DNA from: Enterococcus faecium
GTDB taxonomy: Bacteria; Bacillota; Bacilli; Lactobacillales; Enterococcaceae
DNA: 64,000 nucleotides
Direction: 5' to 3'
Assembly: GCF_029023785.1 (NCBI RefSeq)
Contig: NZ_CP118956.1
Location: forward strand, 1-64,000
Within the stretch, counting starts at the first letter, position 1, and each line of letters begins with the position of its first letter. Positions 17,925 through 27,848 of the stretch are shown here, piece by piece. The notes under the pieces were generated by a model, which was given only the letters and a program-made list of their open reading frames with translations, had not been told where the DNA came from and ran no database searches. Position numbers and translations under genes: made by a program.

Positions 17925-20287
17925 TCATTGGAGGAATATTTTCCGGCATTGCCGACTGGTGGTCAGGCTTATTTGGGGATGGGGATGCAGATCCCAAAAC
18001 CGTAACGAAAGTCTTACAAGATTATGGTAATTATCTGCAGTATCAAGATGTATTCAGTTGGATTTGTAATACTTTTTTATGGGGTTTGATTAAAGGGTTA
18101 TATAATCTCAATACTTTACTAGAAAAAACAATTTATCAAAGCTTTGATTTAAAAGACTTATTGAACGCTGCTGGTGTTAATGAACTGTTTCAAAGTTTGA
18201 TTAGCAAGGTATTGGCTCTTTTTTGTGTCGTCACATTAATTTATTTAGGCTTAAAATTTTTTATGAGTAAACATCCACCAAAAATCAAAAATATCTTGGT
18301 TAATCTATTTATGGCCATGATTTTGATTTTTGGTGGTAGTTCTTTAATCGATGAAGGGCTAAATATTAGTAAAAACTTTTACGGAGACGTGACTGCAGCA
18401 AATAAAGCAGATAAAACTGGATCACCTGCTTTTCAAATTATTCAAAATAATGTGATCGATGTGAGTACGCTACTAGAAACTGATCCGAATAAAGTAGAAT
18501 CCCTACCAACAGATAAAAGAAATGCTCTCACGGCGAAAAACTTTAAGACAGCAAATATTAATTCAGTGATTATTCCTAAGGAAGCCGCTAAGATGGCGGA
18601 TGAAGATAAGAGTGGTCTATCAGATATACAAAAGGATCGGCTAAGAGCGTTACAATACCGACTGGAACTGGATGATAATGGAAAAGAAATCCCTGTAGAG
18701 ATTAGTGATGAGGGGTTAGCAAAATATGTGTATACTTCAGGCTATCGCCGATACATTAGTAGTCCAGGGATTATTTTAGCTGGTGAATCTTCTTTGTCGG
18801 TTGCCTATTTATTTATCTTGTTTACGATTGTAACTTGCATTATTGAGCTGGTATTTAAAAAATTCTATTTAGTAATTGCCGCGTCAACGGACTTTGAGAC
18901 AGGACAACGGATGAAAAGTGCTATAGAAGATATTTCTCAATCCTTCTTGTTATTGGCGTTTACGATTTTAGAATTACGAATCTATACATTAATGCTGTCA
19001 GGTATCGGTGATTTGCACGCAGCAGGCAAGATCAACGGATTTTTGTATGTTGTCGCTTTAATTGTACTAACCATTGCGCTATTCAAAGGCTCTCAATCTG
19101 TTACGAAGATTTTCGGTGTTGATACAAGTCTGAAAAACGGCAGCAATTCTCTTCTTAGCATGTTTGCCTTAGGAAATATTGCGAAAAATGTGGGTAGTGG
19201 GGCTAAAAACCTTGCAAGTGCTGGTAAGAGTGGTTTAAGCAATTTAAATGATATTCGTAAAAATGGATTTGGCAATCGAAAAGATGTTACCCCTGATAAC
19301 GGGGAAGAACAATCAGACGATAAAGCTACAACTGTACCTAATAGTAAGAAAAAAGTTTCCGAAATGTTCGGGAAAGCGAAAAATGGTGTTTCTAAAGCCG
19401 CAGAAGGTCTTGGTTACGTCAATGAACGTGGGTTAAAAGGAACAGCTGAAGATCTTACAGAAAAAGCCAAAGACACCTTAGAAGAGAAATTAGACGGCAC
19501 GAGAGCTAAAGAATTGGCTGAAGCTGTGAAGAATCCATCCGAAGCACTAGAAAAACAAAAAGAAAAAGCTTCAGAAGTCAAAGAAGGACTGAAAGGTGCG
19601 TATGGTGAAGGACAAGTCAATGCAGCAGTAAAAGCTAATACAACAACCGAAAAAGAAAATCAAGAAGGTGCAGCGATTCCTTCAGCCAAAGATCACCAAG
19701 ATGGGTTGCATTCTAACGAAAATTCAGAAGAAGAACAAAATGGTCAATTACCAAAAACAGATCCAGAACAATATCGTTATAAATCTAACATTAATTCTGA
19801 GAATGAAAAGCGCATTTCAGATTTACCAAAACGAAATCAAGAAGTACAAACGGATGAGGATTCCATCGATCTGCCAAATGATAATGGAATCGAAGTTGGA
19901 ACTGAAAAATCAACGAAAATTAGTTTGCCTAAGACACAAAATTTACCAATGAAAGATAGTCGTTTGAATCAATTCAAGGAGAATGATCAAAGCTTTGTTC
20001 ACCAATCAACTGCAGGTAATGTTCAAATGAAACCAAGTCGTTTGCCTGAAAATGGAAATCTGACAACTGTTTCTTACAATTTATCTGAAAGTGGGGAGAC
20101 AGGGAATGCGTCCGTTCAAAATGTTGTGACAAGAGAAGCTGCACCAGAACCTATTCAAAAAGTTCACACAGGTTACAAACCAGCAAATGTGGCATTTACT
20201 GCACCAACAAAAATAAATGTAACAAGAGAAACTAAAAACAGGAACAATGAATTGAAAGAACAATTATTGAAGGATATCAAATCATAA
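17921..20287 (+). CDS. VirB6/TrbL-like polytopic channel protein
   Basis: This 788-residue protein has a membrane domain with several hydrophobic segments (about 85-110, 120-140, 285-310, 330-360, 370-390). A long hydrophilic Lys/Glu/Asn-rich, probably disordered tail (about 410-788) follows. That two-part design is typical of Gram-positive VirB6-like proteins of conjugative elements. It would form the inner membrane channel. It ends at a terminator. Confidence 0.85.
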   Translation: MIIGGIFSGIADWWSGLFGDGDADPKTVTKVLQDYGNYLQYQDVFSWICNTFLWGLIKGLYNLNTLLEKTIYQSFDLKDLLNAAGVNELFQSLISKVLALFCVVTLIYLGLKFFMSKHPPKIKNILVNLFMAMILIFGGSSLIDEGLNISKNFYGDVTAANKADKTGSPAFQIIQNNVIDVSTLLETDPNKVESLPTDKRNALTAKNFKTANINSVIIPKEAAKMADEDKSGLSDIQKDRLRALQYRLELDDNGKEIPVEISDEGLAKYVYTSGYRRYISSPGIILAGESSLSVAYLFILFTIVTCIIELVFKKFYLVIAASTDFETGQRMKSAIEDISQSFLLLAFTILELRIYTLMLSGIGDLHAAGKINGFLYVVALIVLTIALFKGSQSVTKIFGVDTSLKNGSNSLLSMFALGNIAKNVGSGAKNLASAGKSGLSNLNDIRKNGFGNRKDVTPDNGEEQSDDKATTVPNSKKKVSEMFGKAKNGVSKAAEGLGYVNERGLKGTAEDLTEKAKDTLEEKLDGTRAKELAEAVKNPSEALEKQKEKASEVKEGLKGAYGEGQVNAAVKANTTTEKENQEGAAIPSAKDHQDGLHSNENSEEEQNGQLPKTDPEQYRYKSNINSENEKRISDLPKRNQEVQTDEDSIDLPNDNGIEVGTEKSTKISLPKTQNLPMKDSRLNQFKENDQSFVHQSTAGNVQMKPSRLPENGNLTTVSYNLSESGETGNASVQNVVTREAAPEPIQKVHTGYKPANVAFTAPTKINVTRETKNRNNELKEQLLKDIKS

Positions 20288-20312
20288 AAGGCCTACGAGT
20301 TAGGCCTTTTTT
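20286..20312 (+). terminator. Terminator after the VirB6-like gene
   Basis: AAAAGGCCTA (20286-20295) pairs with TAGGCCTTTT (20301-20310) around CGAGT and continues into Ts. Transfer genes continue downstream, so it may be a partial terminator that tunes operon expression. Confidence 0.75.
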
Positions 20313-20338
20313 CTATGTATGAAAAGGAGAAATCATTT

Positions 20339-20671
20339 ATGGATAAATATATTAACATGAAAAATCCTCCAAGATTTAGTGGGGAATGGAAGTTTTTCGC
20401 CTTTTTCTTTTTGGATCTATTAACGCTTGGTGGTTGCTTTTTTTGGGCGAAAATAGTCAATAATCTTGTCCATTTACCACTCTTTTTTGCACTCTTGAAT
20501 TATGGCTTATGGATTGCGATAGCTTTAGTGATTGTTTGGCGCCCCTATAATAACCCAGGTCAACGACAAATTTTTGCGATTATCGAGTCTATTTTTTTTA
20601 CGGACAAGAACCACTATCATGCGTTAGATCCTAACCGAAATTATCATGGTACGTATAAGGAGGATGAATAA
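20339..20671 (+). CDS. VirB3/PrgI-like membrane protein
   Basis: I start at ATG 20339, behind AAAAGGAGAA, rather than at ATG 20315 in the terminator's T run. The 110-residue product has two close membrane helices (about 20-42 and 46-66) and a charged tail ending near NRNYHGTYKEDE. Small PrgI/TcpE-type proteins in this position, immediately before VirB4, are VirB3 equivalents. The next gene starts one base after its stop. Confidence 0.75.
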   Translation: MDKYINMKNPPRFSGEWKFFAFFFLDLLTLGGCFFWAKIVNNLVHLPLFFALLNYGLWIAIALVIVWRPYNNPGQRQIFAIIESIFFTDKNHYHALDPNRNYHGTYKEDE

Positions 20672-21265
20672 ATGCGAGTCAAAGGACAAAATTCAGTTGA
20701 TAAGAAATCCATTTTTCAGTTTGGAAAACCAGAAGAACGATCTATCTTGGATTTATTTCCTTATAAATCCTGTACAGAAGAGGGAGTCTTAGTTACTAAA
20801 GAAGATCATTTTCAACGTTATTATCGTGTAGTTTCTACAGACGTGGAAGGATTAAATGAACAAGAGAAACTAGAACGAATGAATCAGTTGACCACCGTCA
20901 TGCGTACGTATGTGCCAACAATTAAGTTAGTTAGTTTGACCACAGAGACGGATTTAACGGAACAAATTGTACAAAAGCGGCAATTATTAGATAAGAATCG
21001 TATGGAACAATCCTTAGGAAGAAATCTACAGCGATTAAGAAAATATGAAAAGAAATTAGTAGAGGAAATCCAGGAATTGAAACGAGCAGAACAAGAACGT
21101 CCTGACTTAAGCTTCTTTTTCGTCATTGAAGGAAAGACAATCAAGAATTTACAAACCAGAAACCGTCAGTTAATGCGATCTAGTGGCATTTTAGGGTTAA
21201 AACCACTCTACAAAAAAGAATTGATCAAGATTCTTTATCGAATGAATAATATGAATGATGAGTAG
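20672..21265 (+). CDS. VirB4 N-terminal-like protein, separate ORF
   Basis: This 197-residue soluble protein begins with a segment resembling the start of VirB4/PrgJ ATPases (SILDLFPYKSCTEEGVLVTK), followed by a helical region (about 90-150). It has no Walker motifs. The ATPase proper starts 175 bp downstream in another ORF. The gene may be a naturally split VirB4 N-terminal domain. Its end carries a tandem 13-bp repeat (AATGATGAGTAGG), but removing one copy does not rejoin the frames. Confidence 0.7.
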   Translation: MRVKGQNSVDKKSIFQFGKPEERSILDLFPYKSCTEEGVLVTKEDHFQRYYRVVSTDVEGLNEQEKLERMNQLTTVMRTYVPTIKLVSLTTETDLTEQIVQKRQLLDKNRMEQSLGRNLQRLRKYEKKLVEEIQELKRAEQERPDLSFFFVIEGKTIKNLQTRNRQLMRSSGILGLKPLYKKELIKILYRMNNMNDE

Positions 21266-21294
21266 GAATGATGAGTAGGAATGGAGAAGAGAGA

Positions 21295-21447
21295 ATGAAA
21301 TATCCGTTGATATGGTTAGAAAAAGATGTTCCGAAGGAAGAGACCACTAGAAAATTTCCTCACACTTTAAGCCTGGGTAAGTTGGGAAAAGGGCAATCTT
21401 TTCACCAAGTAAAGAATCAAACAAGAAGAGGTGACTGTACATGTTAG
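21295..21447 (+). CDS. Small ORF between the two VirB4 parts
   Basis: ATG 21295 (or in-frame ATG 21271) follows GGAGAAGAGAG and encodes 50 residues beginning MKYPLIWLEKDVPKEE. It ends seven bases inside the next gene, an overlap typical of translational coupling. The product is basic and not membrane-bound. It could be a linker segment of a split VirB4 or an independent small protein. Confidence 0.5.
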   Translation: MKYPLIWLEKDVPKEETTRKFPHTLSLGKLGKGQSFHQVKNQTRRGDCTC

Positions 21448-23465
21448 AAGCGATTAAAACAGCTTTTTCACCACAAAATGATCAAAAAGTACTTGATCCA
21501 TTAAAGCAACTAGGAAATCGGGAAATCGAAATTTTAAAATCCAAAGGGTATGATTTAGATTTTTTAAAACAAGTGATGCCACAAGGTGGATTAAATTTCG
21601 ATGAAGAGTATGTGACCTATGGAAATGGTTATTCACGGTGTGTGACAGTTTATCACTACACAAAAAATCCAACGCTTTTTTGGTTGGCCAATCTCATGAA
21701 CAATCCTCATACAGTGGCCACACTCGATGTTAGCACAGATGAAAAGCAAAAAGTGATTGATCAAATCAACCGTGCATTAGATGAATTAAATGATCGATCA
21801 GATAATGAACGAAAAGCGACTGACCGAAATAAAAGTGCGGAAGAATACCTGGAACTAGCGGAATATGCCCGAAAATTGACTTCTAATGGGGAAATTTCTA
21901 AACAAGTCAAAGTGAGAGTACATGTTTACGGAAACACGATTCAAGAAGTAGATGAACGAGCGCAGGAACTGATCGAAAATCTCAAAGGAATGGATTATCG
22001 TGCGGTGACTTATCTGCATAAAACCAAACGAGATTGGCAATCGATGTTTACCATGTTCGATGAACAAGCTGAATGGTCCGGAAATATCAAAGGGCAATCA
22101 CTACCATCGTTAAACATTGGCGGAGGTTTCCCGTTCCACCACCAAACGCTAAAAGATCCAGGAGGGACACAATATGGGGAAACCATGACAGGCGGCCCAT
22201 TTGTCTGGAATGCGACGTATAAAAATAGTGTACGGTTGTCTACTAATACCTTGCTTCTAGGAATGATGGGAGCTGGTAAATCGACCGTTCTTAAAATGAT
22301 CGCGGAAGCCCATTTAGCTGCAGGAGACTTTATTTGGGGCTTTGAAAAGGGAAAAGACTTTATTCCTTTCTTAAAGGAATATAACGGTATTATGGTGCGT
22401 TTAGACGGATCTGACGGAATGATCAATCCTTTAGAGATATTTGCCACACGGACGTATGATGAAGCATCCAGTTTATATGACGATGGATCAGTCAAAGATT
22501 TGAAGATCAATGAAGCAGCGTCCTATCAAACACACTTAGACAAAGTGGTCTATCAGGTACAGTTAGTGAGTCCTCAGCTAAAAGGAACGATGAAAGCAGA
22601 ATTTAAGACCTACTTAAATCGTTTTTATGAAGAGTATGGAACAGTACCACGCGGCTTTACTTCCTCAAATTCGCGTTCAAATACTGATACGCAAGTCACA
22701 GGTAAAGATCCAGAAGCTTATCCGACGTTCAAAGAATTTTTAGACTTTTTAGGACAACTGGAATTACCAGGTGCTTCCCAAGAGAAAAAGAATCGAAAAG
22801 AAGAAATGGAATCCATCGTAGAATCCTTATGTGAGACGTATGGCATGATTTTTGATGGTCATAGTACGATTCGACACCTTGACCAACAACAGTTGGTCTT
22901 TTTTGACATTGACTCTATTACAGGCTTAGATCGAGGGGTACAACAATGTCAAATGTACATGGCTATGACGTTGATTTGGAATCAGGCATTGATTCAAGGA
23001 AGAAGACAACGACGTTTAATTAAAGAAAAACAAATGGAAGAACAAGACTTCAAACGCTTCTTGGCGATGATTGATGAGTGCCATAATGCGATTAATCCAG
23101 ATTTTATTGAAACGGTAAATTATGTAACAAACTTTCAACGAGAAATGCGTAAAGTAGAAGCAATGACTGTTTTAGCTACACAATCCCCACAAGAAATGGT
23201 GCCAGAAAATATGTCTTCTGATAACTTCTCGAAACTGAAGAAAGTCTTTGAATTTTCTTCTACGAAGATCTTTATGCGTATGGATGAATCTATTTTACGT
23301 CATATAGAAGGATTAGTTGGTAAATCAATGACAAACTCAGAATTAGAATCCATTCCTCAACAAAATCAAGGAGACGCTGTGATCAATTTTGGCTCAAAAG
23401 AAACCATTCGTGTTCATTTTAGTCCGAACAAACGTCAATTAAAATTGTTTGATGGAGGAAAATAA
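21441..23465 (+). CDS. VirB4-type secretion ATPase
   Basis: This 674-residue protein has an N-terminal VirB4 domain (1-210) and a RecA-like motor domain. The motor domain carries Walker A LGMMGAGKST (near 272-281) and Walker B FLAMIDECHN (near 537-546), followed by FQREMRKVEAMTVLATQSPQE, the family's arginine/sensor region. It powers DNA transfer and channel assembly at the membrane. ATG 21441 follows AGAAGAGGTGAC. Its stop overlaps the next start. Confidence 0.93.
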   Translation: MLEAIKTAFSPQNDQKVLDPLKQLGNREIEILKSKGYDLDFLKQVMPQGGLNFDEEYVTYGNGYSRCVTVYHYTKNPTLFWLANLMNNPHTVATLDVSTDEKQKVIDQINRALDELNDRSDNERKATDRNKSAEEYLELAEYARKLTSNGEISKQVKVRVHVYGNTIQEVDERAQELIENLKGMDYRAVTYLHKTKRDWQSMFTMFDEQAEWSGNIKGQSLPSLNIGGGFPFHHQTLKDPGGTQYGETMTGGPFVWNATYKNSVRLSTNTLLLGMMGAGKSTVLKMIAEAHLAAGDFIWGFEKGKDFIPFLKEYNGIMVRLDGSDGMINPLEIFATRTYDEASSLYDDGSVKDLKINEAASYQTHLDKVVYQVQLVSPQLKGTMKAEFKTYLNRFYEEYGTVPRGFTSSNSRSNTDTQVTGKDPEAYPTFKEFLDFLGQLELPGASQEKKNRKEEMESIVESLCETYGMIFDGHSTIRHLDQQQLVFFDIDSITGLDRGVQQCQMYMAMTLIWNQALIQGRRQRRLIKEKQMEEQDFKRFLAMIDECHNAINPDFIETVNYVTNFQREMRKVEAMTVLATQSPQEMVPENMSSDNFSKLKKVFEFSSTKIFMRMDESILRHIEGLVGKSMTNSELESIPQQNQGDAVINFGSKETIRVHFSPNKRQLKLFDGGK

Positions 23466-24670
23466 TGGAAAACCAAAATGAAAGTTTAATCAAGCAGTAT
23501 GTTAAGCGTCGTGCAAAGCGACGCTTATTTTTGTGGTTGTTTGGTACTTCTGCAGGTTTGATTACTATTTTGATTACTGTGTTCGTGACCCTTTTTCTAA
23601 TACTTGCGGCGGGTTCGATTGATCATTCTGATTCAGATTCAAGTAGTGGTGGCGACGCTTTTACAGGAGAATATTCGGAAGGATTACCCATTTATAAAGA
23701 AATCAAAGGAAGAGGCCCTTTTTCTGATGAGATTGCGCAATATGCTGTAGGTGCAGCAGTGAAATATAAATTATTACCAAGTGTGATCCTTTCGCAATAC
23801 GGTTATGAATCAGCGTTTGGTACATCGGCGTCCGCAAGAAATGATCTCAACTATTTTGGGATTACTTGGTTTGATGGTTGTCTGTTTCCTAAAGGAACTG
23901 CACGAGGAATTGGTGGCATTGAAGGTGGCTGGTATATGAAGTTTCCCAACTCAAAAGCTGCATTCTCCTATTACGGCTTTATGGTAGCCACACAATCAAA
24001 TTTTAATGCATGTGTAGGAAATAAAAGCCCTGGCGCAAGCTTATTGATCTTAGGACGAGGTGGTTATGCCGCTGCAGGAATTACTGAAGATAGTCCGTAT
24101 TATACAGGTTGTATGTCAATTATCACTTCTAATAAATTAACCGAATATGATGAATTCGCGATGAAACATTGGGGTGAAGGTGGTAATGATAATGGCACAA
24201 TTACTGGTGAATGGACGAATCCATTCCCTGGCAGCAGTTTAGATAAAAGTTCCTTCAGCGGTGGTCAATTATTTGGAACGAATCCAGGCGGTGAATTCCG
24301 TCCGAATGGCTTCCATGATGGATTAGACTTTGGTTCAGTTGATCATCCAGGAAGTGAGATTCATGCGGTTCATGGTGGAAAAGTCGTGTACGTTGGAAAT
24401 CCTGGTATTTCAGGTTTAGGCGCATGTGTGATCGTGATCAATTACGATGGCTTGAATATGGTGTATCAAGAATTTGCGAATAGTACAGGAAATTCTCGTG
24501 TGAAAGTAGGCGATCAAATGAAAGTTGGTCAAGTAATCGGGATACGAGATACAGCACACTTGCATTTAGGCTTCACTCGAATGGATTGGCGTCAAGCACA
24601 AGGACACGCATTCACAGATGATGGTACATGGATCGATCCATTACCATTTTTGAATAGCAGCAAAAAATAG
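23465..24670 (+). CDS. Bifunctional wall hydrolase (glucosaminidase plus M23 peptidase)
   Basis: The 401-residue protein has one membrane helix (about 20-45), a glucosaminidase-type lysozyme domain (about 70-240; catalytic Glu in GYESAFG) and a C-terminal LytM/M23 peptidase. The peptidase metal ligands are in FHDGLDFG and HLHLG. It is the VirB1/PrgK equivalent that locally opens peptidoglycan for the transfer channel. Both catalytic domains look intact. Confidence 0.92.
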   Translation: MENQNESLIKQYVKRRAKRRLFLWLFGTSAGLITILITVFVTLFLILAAGSIDHSDSDSSSGGDAFTGEYSEGLPIYKEIKGRGPFSDEIAQYAVGAAVKYKLLPSVILSQYGYESAFGTSASARNDLNYFGITWFDGCLFPKGTARGIGGIEGGWYMKFPNSKAAFSYYGFMVATQSNFNACVGNKSPGASLLILGRGGYAAAGITEDSPYYTGCMSIITSNKLTEYDEFAMKHWGEGGNDNGTITGEWTNPFPGSSLDKSSFSGGQLFGTNPGGEFRPNGFHDGLDFGSVDHPGSEIHAVHGGKVVYVGNPGISGLGACVIVINYDGLNMVYQEFANSTGNSRVKVGDQMKVGQVIGIRDTAHLHLGFTRMDWRQAQGHAFTDDGTWIDPLPFLNSSKK

Positions 24671-24685
24671 ATCAGGAGAAAAAAT

Positions 24686-25336
24686 ATGGAAAATAAAACT
24701 TTAAAAATCGTCTTAACAGCTGCAATTAGCGTTAGTTTAATCGGCAATATCGCGTTGTTTTGGCAGCTGAAAGAGGAACAAGCGACAAATACAAATACCT
24801 ATAAAATTGAAGAAGTGGCTAAAAACGCCTCTGAGAAGCTCAAAAAAAATTCCTCTTCAGCGCAGGCAAAGATCGACAAGTTAAATCAAACTATTAATGA
24901 GAAAAACCAAGAAATCGATCAGCTGAAGCAACAAGATGGCACAAAAGCAAAAGAAGAAGTAACTGAAGCACAAAGTAAGACGGCAGAAGAGTTCGGTAAA
25001 TTGGCCATTGATAAATCATTAAGCAGAAATGAATTAACGGAAAAACTAAAAGATGTAGCAACCCAAGAAGTGATTGACAAATTAAGTCCTGCAGACGATG
25101 ATCACCAACATGATGATTACGGAAGTTACTCCTTTACATTAGGTGACGTGCAAACTTACGCTCAAACAAGCAGTGTAAAAGAGGAACAAAATTTTGTCGT
25201 ATTTGTTGATTATACAATCGGCAATCCTCAATTCAAAGATGTCAAACCGCAAAAAATAAAAGGTGGATTAACTGTCACTGAAAAACAAGTAGATGGTCAA
25301 TGGAAAGTCACAGACTTTAGTTATTTCACTCGTTAG
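24686..25336 (+). CDS. Membrane-anchored transfer protein, PrgL/VirB8-like
   Basis: This 216-residue protein has an N-terminal membrane helix (about 8-26), a coiled coil (40-100) and a compact C-terminal alpha/beta domain (about 110-216). The position after the wall hydrolase, the single N-terminal anchor and the size match PrgL/VirB8-like scaffold proteins. The C-terminal domain would lie outside the membrane. Confidence 0.65.
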   Translation: MENKTLKIVLTAAISVSLIGNIALFWQLKEEQATNTNTYKIEEVAKNASEKLKKNSSSAQAKIDKLNQTINEKNQEIDQLKQQDGTKAKEEVTEAQSKTAEEFGKLAIDKSLSRNELTEKLKDVATQEVIDKLSPADDDHQHDDYGSYSFTLGDVQTYAQTSSVKEEQNFVVFVDYTIGNPQFKDVKPQKIKGGLTVTEKQVDGQWKVTDFSYFTR

Positions 25337-25346
25337 GAGGAAGAAA

Positions 25347-26153
25347 ATGAGTAAGAAAAAAGGAGCAAGACAACGTTTCAAAAAACGAAAAAGTTATCTT
25401 AGATGGCTGGGAATCTTTATGATTCTCGGCTTTTTGATTCTTGCTAGTCCGATTTATACGCACAAGAAGGTAGACATACCAGATGAGGTAAGCACGAACG
25501 CATTCTTAAACACGAAGGAACTGACGATGGTTTCAAAAGAAAAAGGAGCAAATCAGCAATTAGTTTTTGAATTTGCGATCGACGATGAAGATCAAAGCTT
25601 ATTAAAAGAACTGGCTAATCTTAATTATCGCGTAGAAGTAAAGACAGCTAAAGGGGATTATCAAGCAATAAAAGCCGAAGTGATCAAAGTTTCTGATGAT
25701 TATTTTGCAGTGAAGCTATCGCATGTACCAGAAGAATATATTGCTATGCGATTAACCATTATTCCTGAAAAAATCGATCCAAAGGTGGATATGCAAGAAC
25801 CGCAAGATCTGATTTTTTATATTCACGAAGATAAGGTCAAAGATCAAGTGAAAGACAAAGATTATGAACAACATGCGATCAATTACAAAGTGAAAGGATA
25901 CAAGAAAGAACAAAAAGTAGCACAAAAACAAATTGAATCTTTCCAAGCAACCATAGATTTGAATGAAGAATTAGTGAAGAAACTAAAAGATCAGTTGCCT
26001 TATCAAGTCGCAGATGATCAGGAAAACACTGAAAATAAGATTAATGGTTACCAGCAAGAAATTGAAACATCGAAAACGCAAATGAAAGATCAAGAAGAGA
26101 TCATTCAAAAACTTCAAGAAAAAATTGATCGTATGACAAAAGAAAATATTTAG
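25347..26153 (+). CDS. Membrane-anchored coiled-coil protein
   Basis: ATG 25347 follows TTAGGAGGAAG. The 268-residue protein has a very basic N-terminus, one membrane helix (about 18-36), a beta-rich extracytoplasmic domain (45-155) and a C-terminal coiled coil (170-268). No family is recognised. It is in the transfer operon, 10 bp after the VirB8-like gene, and could be a structural partner of the channel. Confidence 0.7.
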   Translation: MSKKKGARQRFKKRKSYLRWLGIFMILGFLILASPIYTHKKVDIPDEVSTNAFLNTKELTMVSKEKGANQQLVFEFAIDDEDQSLLKELANLNYRVEVKTAKGDYQAIKAEVIKVSDDYFAVKLSHVPEEYIAMRLTIIPEKIDPKVDMQEPQDLIFYIHEDKVKDQVKDKDYEQHAINYKVKGYKKEQKVAQKQIESFQATIDLNEELVKKLKDQLPYQVADDQENTENKINGYQQEIETSKTQMKDQEEIIQKLQEKIDRMTKENI

Positions 26154-26175
26154 TAGAACAGGTGGAGTGAAAGAA

Positions 26176-26406
26176 ATGAAGCGAGCGAACTTGGTCGGCA
26201 AAGATATTTTCGCTGAGCAGAAAGTATTGATTAAAGCCTATCTCAAAGTTGTAAAAGTCAAAGATGTATGTCAAGAAGTGAATTTATCTAACACGACAAT
26301 ATCTGAACTGAAGAATGGTAGAAAGAATTTAGACACATTAAAATTGAGATCTTTTGAATCTCTATATATAGCTGCTAAAAAATATTTTACAGCTGATAAT
26401 AAATAA
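26176..26406 (+). CDS. Small putative helix-turn-helix protein
   Basis: ATG 26176 follows AGGTGGAGTG. The 76-residue product has a central VKDVCQEVNLSNTTISELKNG segment that reads as an HTH of the Cro/C1 or YdaS type. It is basic and soluble. It may regulate the transfer operon in which it lies, but no operator was identified. Confidence 0.6.
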   Translation: MKRANLVGKDIFAEQKVLIKAYLKVVKVKDVCQEVNLSNTTISELKNGRKNLDTLKLRSFESLYIAAKKYFTADNK

Positions 26407-26426
26407 AAAATCAAGGTGGGTTCTAT

Positions 26427-27499
26427 GTGAAAAAAAGTATCAAAAGTTTTTATGGATTAGCTATATCGCCCTATTTATCGTTGGGTTTCTCGTCAGTGTG
26501 TCCGTGATCGTCGGAACGCTTTTTCTTTTGTTCTCTGACGAAGATCTGTTACTTAAGGGGTTAATGAGTACGTTATCGTGTGTTATGTTACTTTACCTAT
26601 GCATACAGCTCAACGAAATTATGCCCCCTCATTGGCAAGAAAAGAAGAAAGAATTTAAGGAAGAAATCGAAATAAAATCCAATGACTGGATCGAACATAC
26701 GTGGCTTCCTCTGAAAAGAAATAGCAAACGAAAGGAATTTTGGGCATTGCAATTATGGCCAATAGGAAAACTTTTTAGTTATATGGCTTCACTTATGGTT
26801 ACTTTAATCGGCTATTTGGTGGTGGTCTATGGGGTGGCCTATTACTTGTTAAGTGAGCCAAAACAGATCGCGGCGTCAAATATTTTCACGGCAGAAATGA
26901 CAATAATGTGTGTCATGTGCTTTTCTATTTTTAGTTACTTACTCGTCCAATTTGTCAGGCAAAATTTAACAATGAGTAAACTTTTCAAAAGTTTATTGGA
27001 CTTACTTATCTTAGGCAGTATGTTAACGACTCTAACAGATCGGTTCGAACAATCTGGAAGAACGGTAGAGGGGATAAAGAACTTCTTAACGACGATTGAT
27101 CAATTTATAAATGGATATATGTATTTGTTTGAAGTAAGCTTTATTCTCGCTTTGTTTGGTTGTGTATTTATAAAACTCATTAAAAGATCAATCGAAAAAG
27201 AAATGGTTATTGATCTGATTCCGACGCTGAGCGGCTATGAGTATTACGTTGATTTTGGAAAGTATGAGGAGTTGATCCATACGGATATCGTTCACACGAG
27301 TATCCATGAAGTAACCGTTAAGGGCATCAGATCTACTTTAAAAGATGGACAGGAGACGAAAACAATCGACCGAAGAAAAGAGGTCTACAATTTTTATAAA
27401 GTTGAAGCAAGTCTACGATATGGCATTGGGAAATTGTGGTTAGATGGGAGTAATATTCAACAAAACAAACCATATGTTTTAGGAAAAGTGGTGATTTAG
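26427..27499 (+). pseudogene. Polytopic membrane protein with an N-terminal poly-A frameshift
   Basis: The main frame is open from before 26498 to 27499 and encodes at least four hydrophobic segments, a long loop and a soluble C-terminal domain (about the last 110 residues). The natural start appears to be GTG 26427 behind AAGGTGGG, but an A7 run (26430-26436) puts it out of frame. Eight As would join GTG-AAA-AAA-AAG to the downstream YQKFLWISYIALF. This is therefore a one-base deletion, a sequencing error or a phase-variable start. No family is recognised. Confidence 0.65.
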
Positions 27500-27536
27500 A
27501 ACTTCCTATGAAAGATGAATAAATAAGGAGAATCCT

Positions 27537-27812
27537 TTGAAAATGATTCTTCTTTACAGAATTGTGCTTATAGTTGGCACGGAATTAAAAATCTTAAAGA
27601 AGGAGCATTTATTCAAAGTGAAAGAAAATCAGGATCAATTACTATGTAGTAAAGCGGGTATGGTGAACATTGAATACCGAACAGAATATTTAGAATTAAT
27701 GGATCAAACTGATTTTTTGTCGATTCGAGAGCAACAAGAGCAAGAAAAATTAATGGCTACTTATAGCCAATTGATTGATGAATGGGAACAATTCAAGGAA
27801 TCTAAAACATAA
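27537..27812 (+). CDS. Small hypothetical protein upstream of oriT
   Basis: The gene starts at TTG 27537 or ATG 27543 behind AAGGAGAATCC and encodes about 90 residues. The first 15 residues are hydrophobic, and the rest is Glu/Gln-rich and helical. It is the last gene of the transfer block before the probable oriT. No family is recognised. Confidence 0.6.
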   Translation: MKMILLYRIVLIVGTELKILKKEHLFKVKENQDQLLCSKAGMVNIEYRTEYLELMDQTDFLSIREQQEQEKLMATYSQLIDEWEQFKESKT

Positions 27813-27848
27813 AATTCCATTTAAACACCTTATTTTTTAAAGAGCATA

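Noticed and set aside
22010..22510. Minus-strand ORF of 166 codons
   Set aside because: It lies entirely inside the VirB4 ATPase gene, including the Walker A region; it is a shadow.
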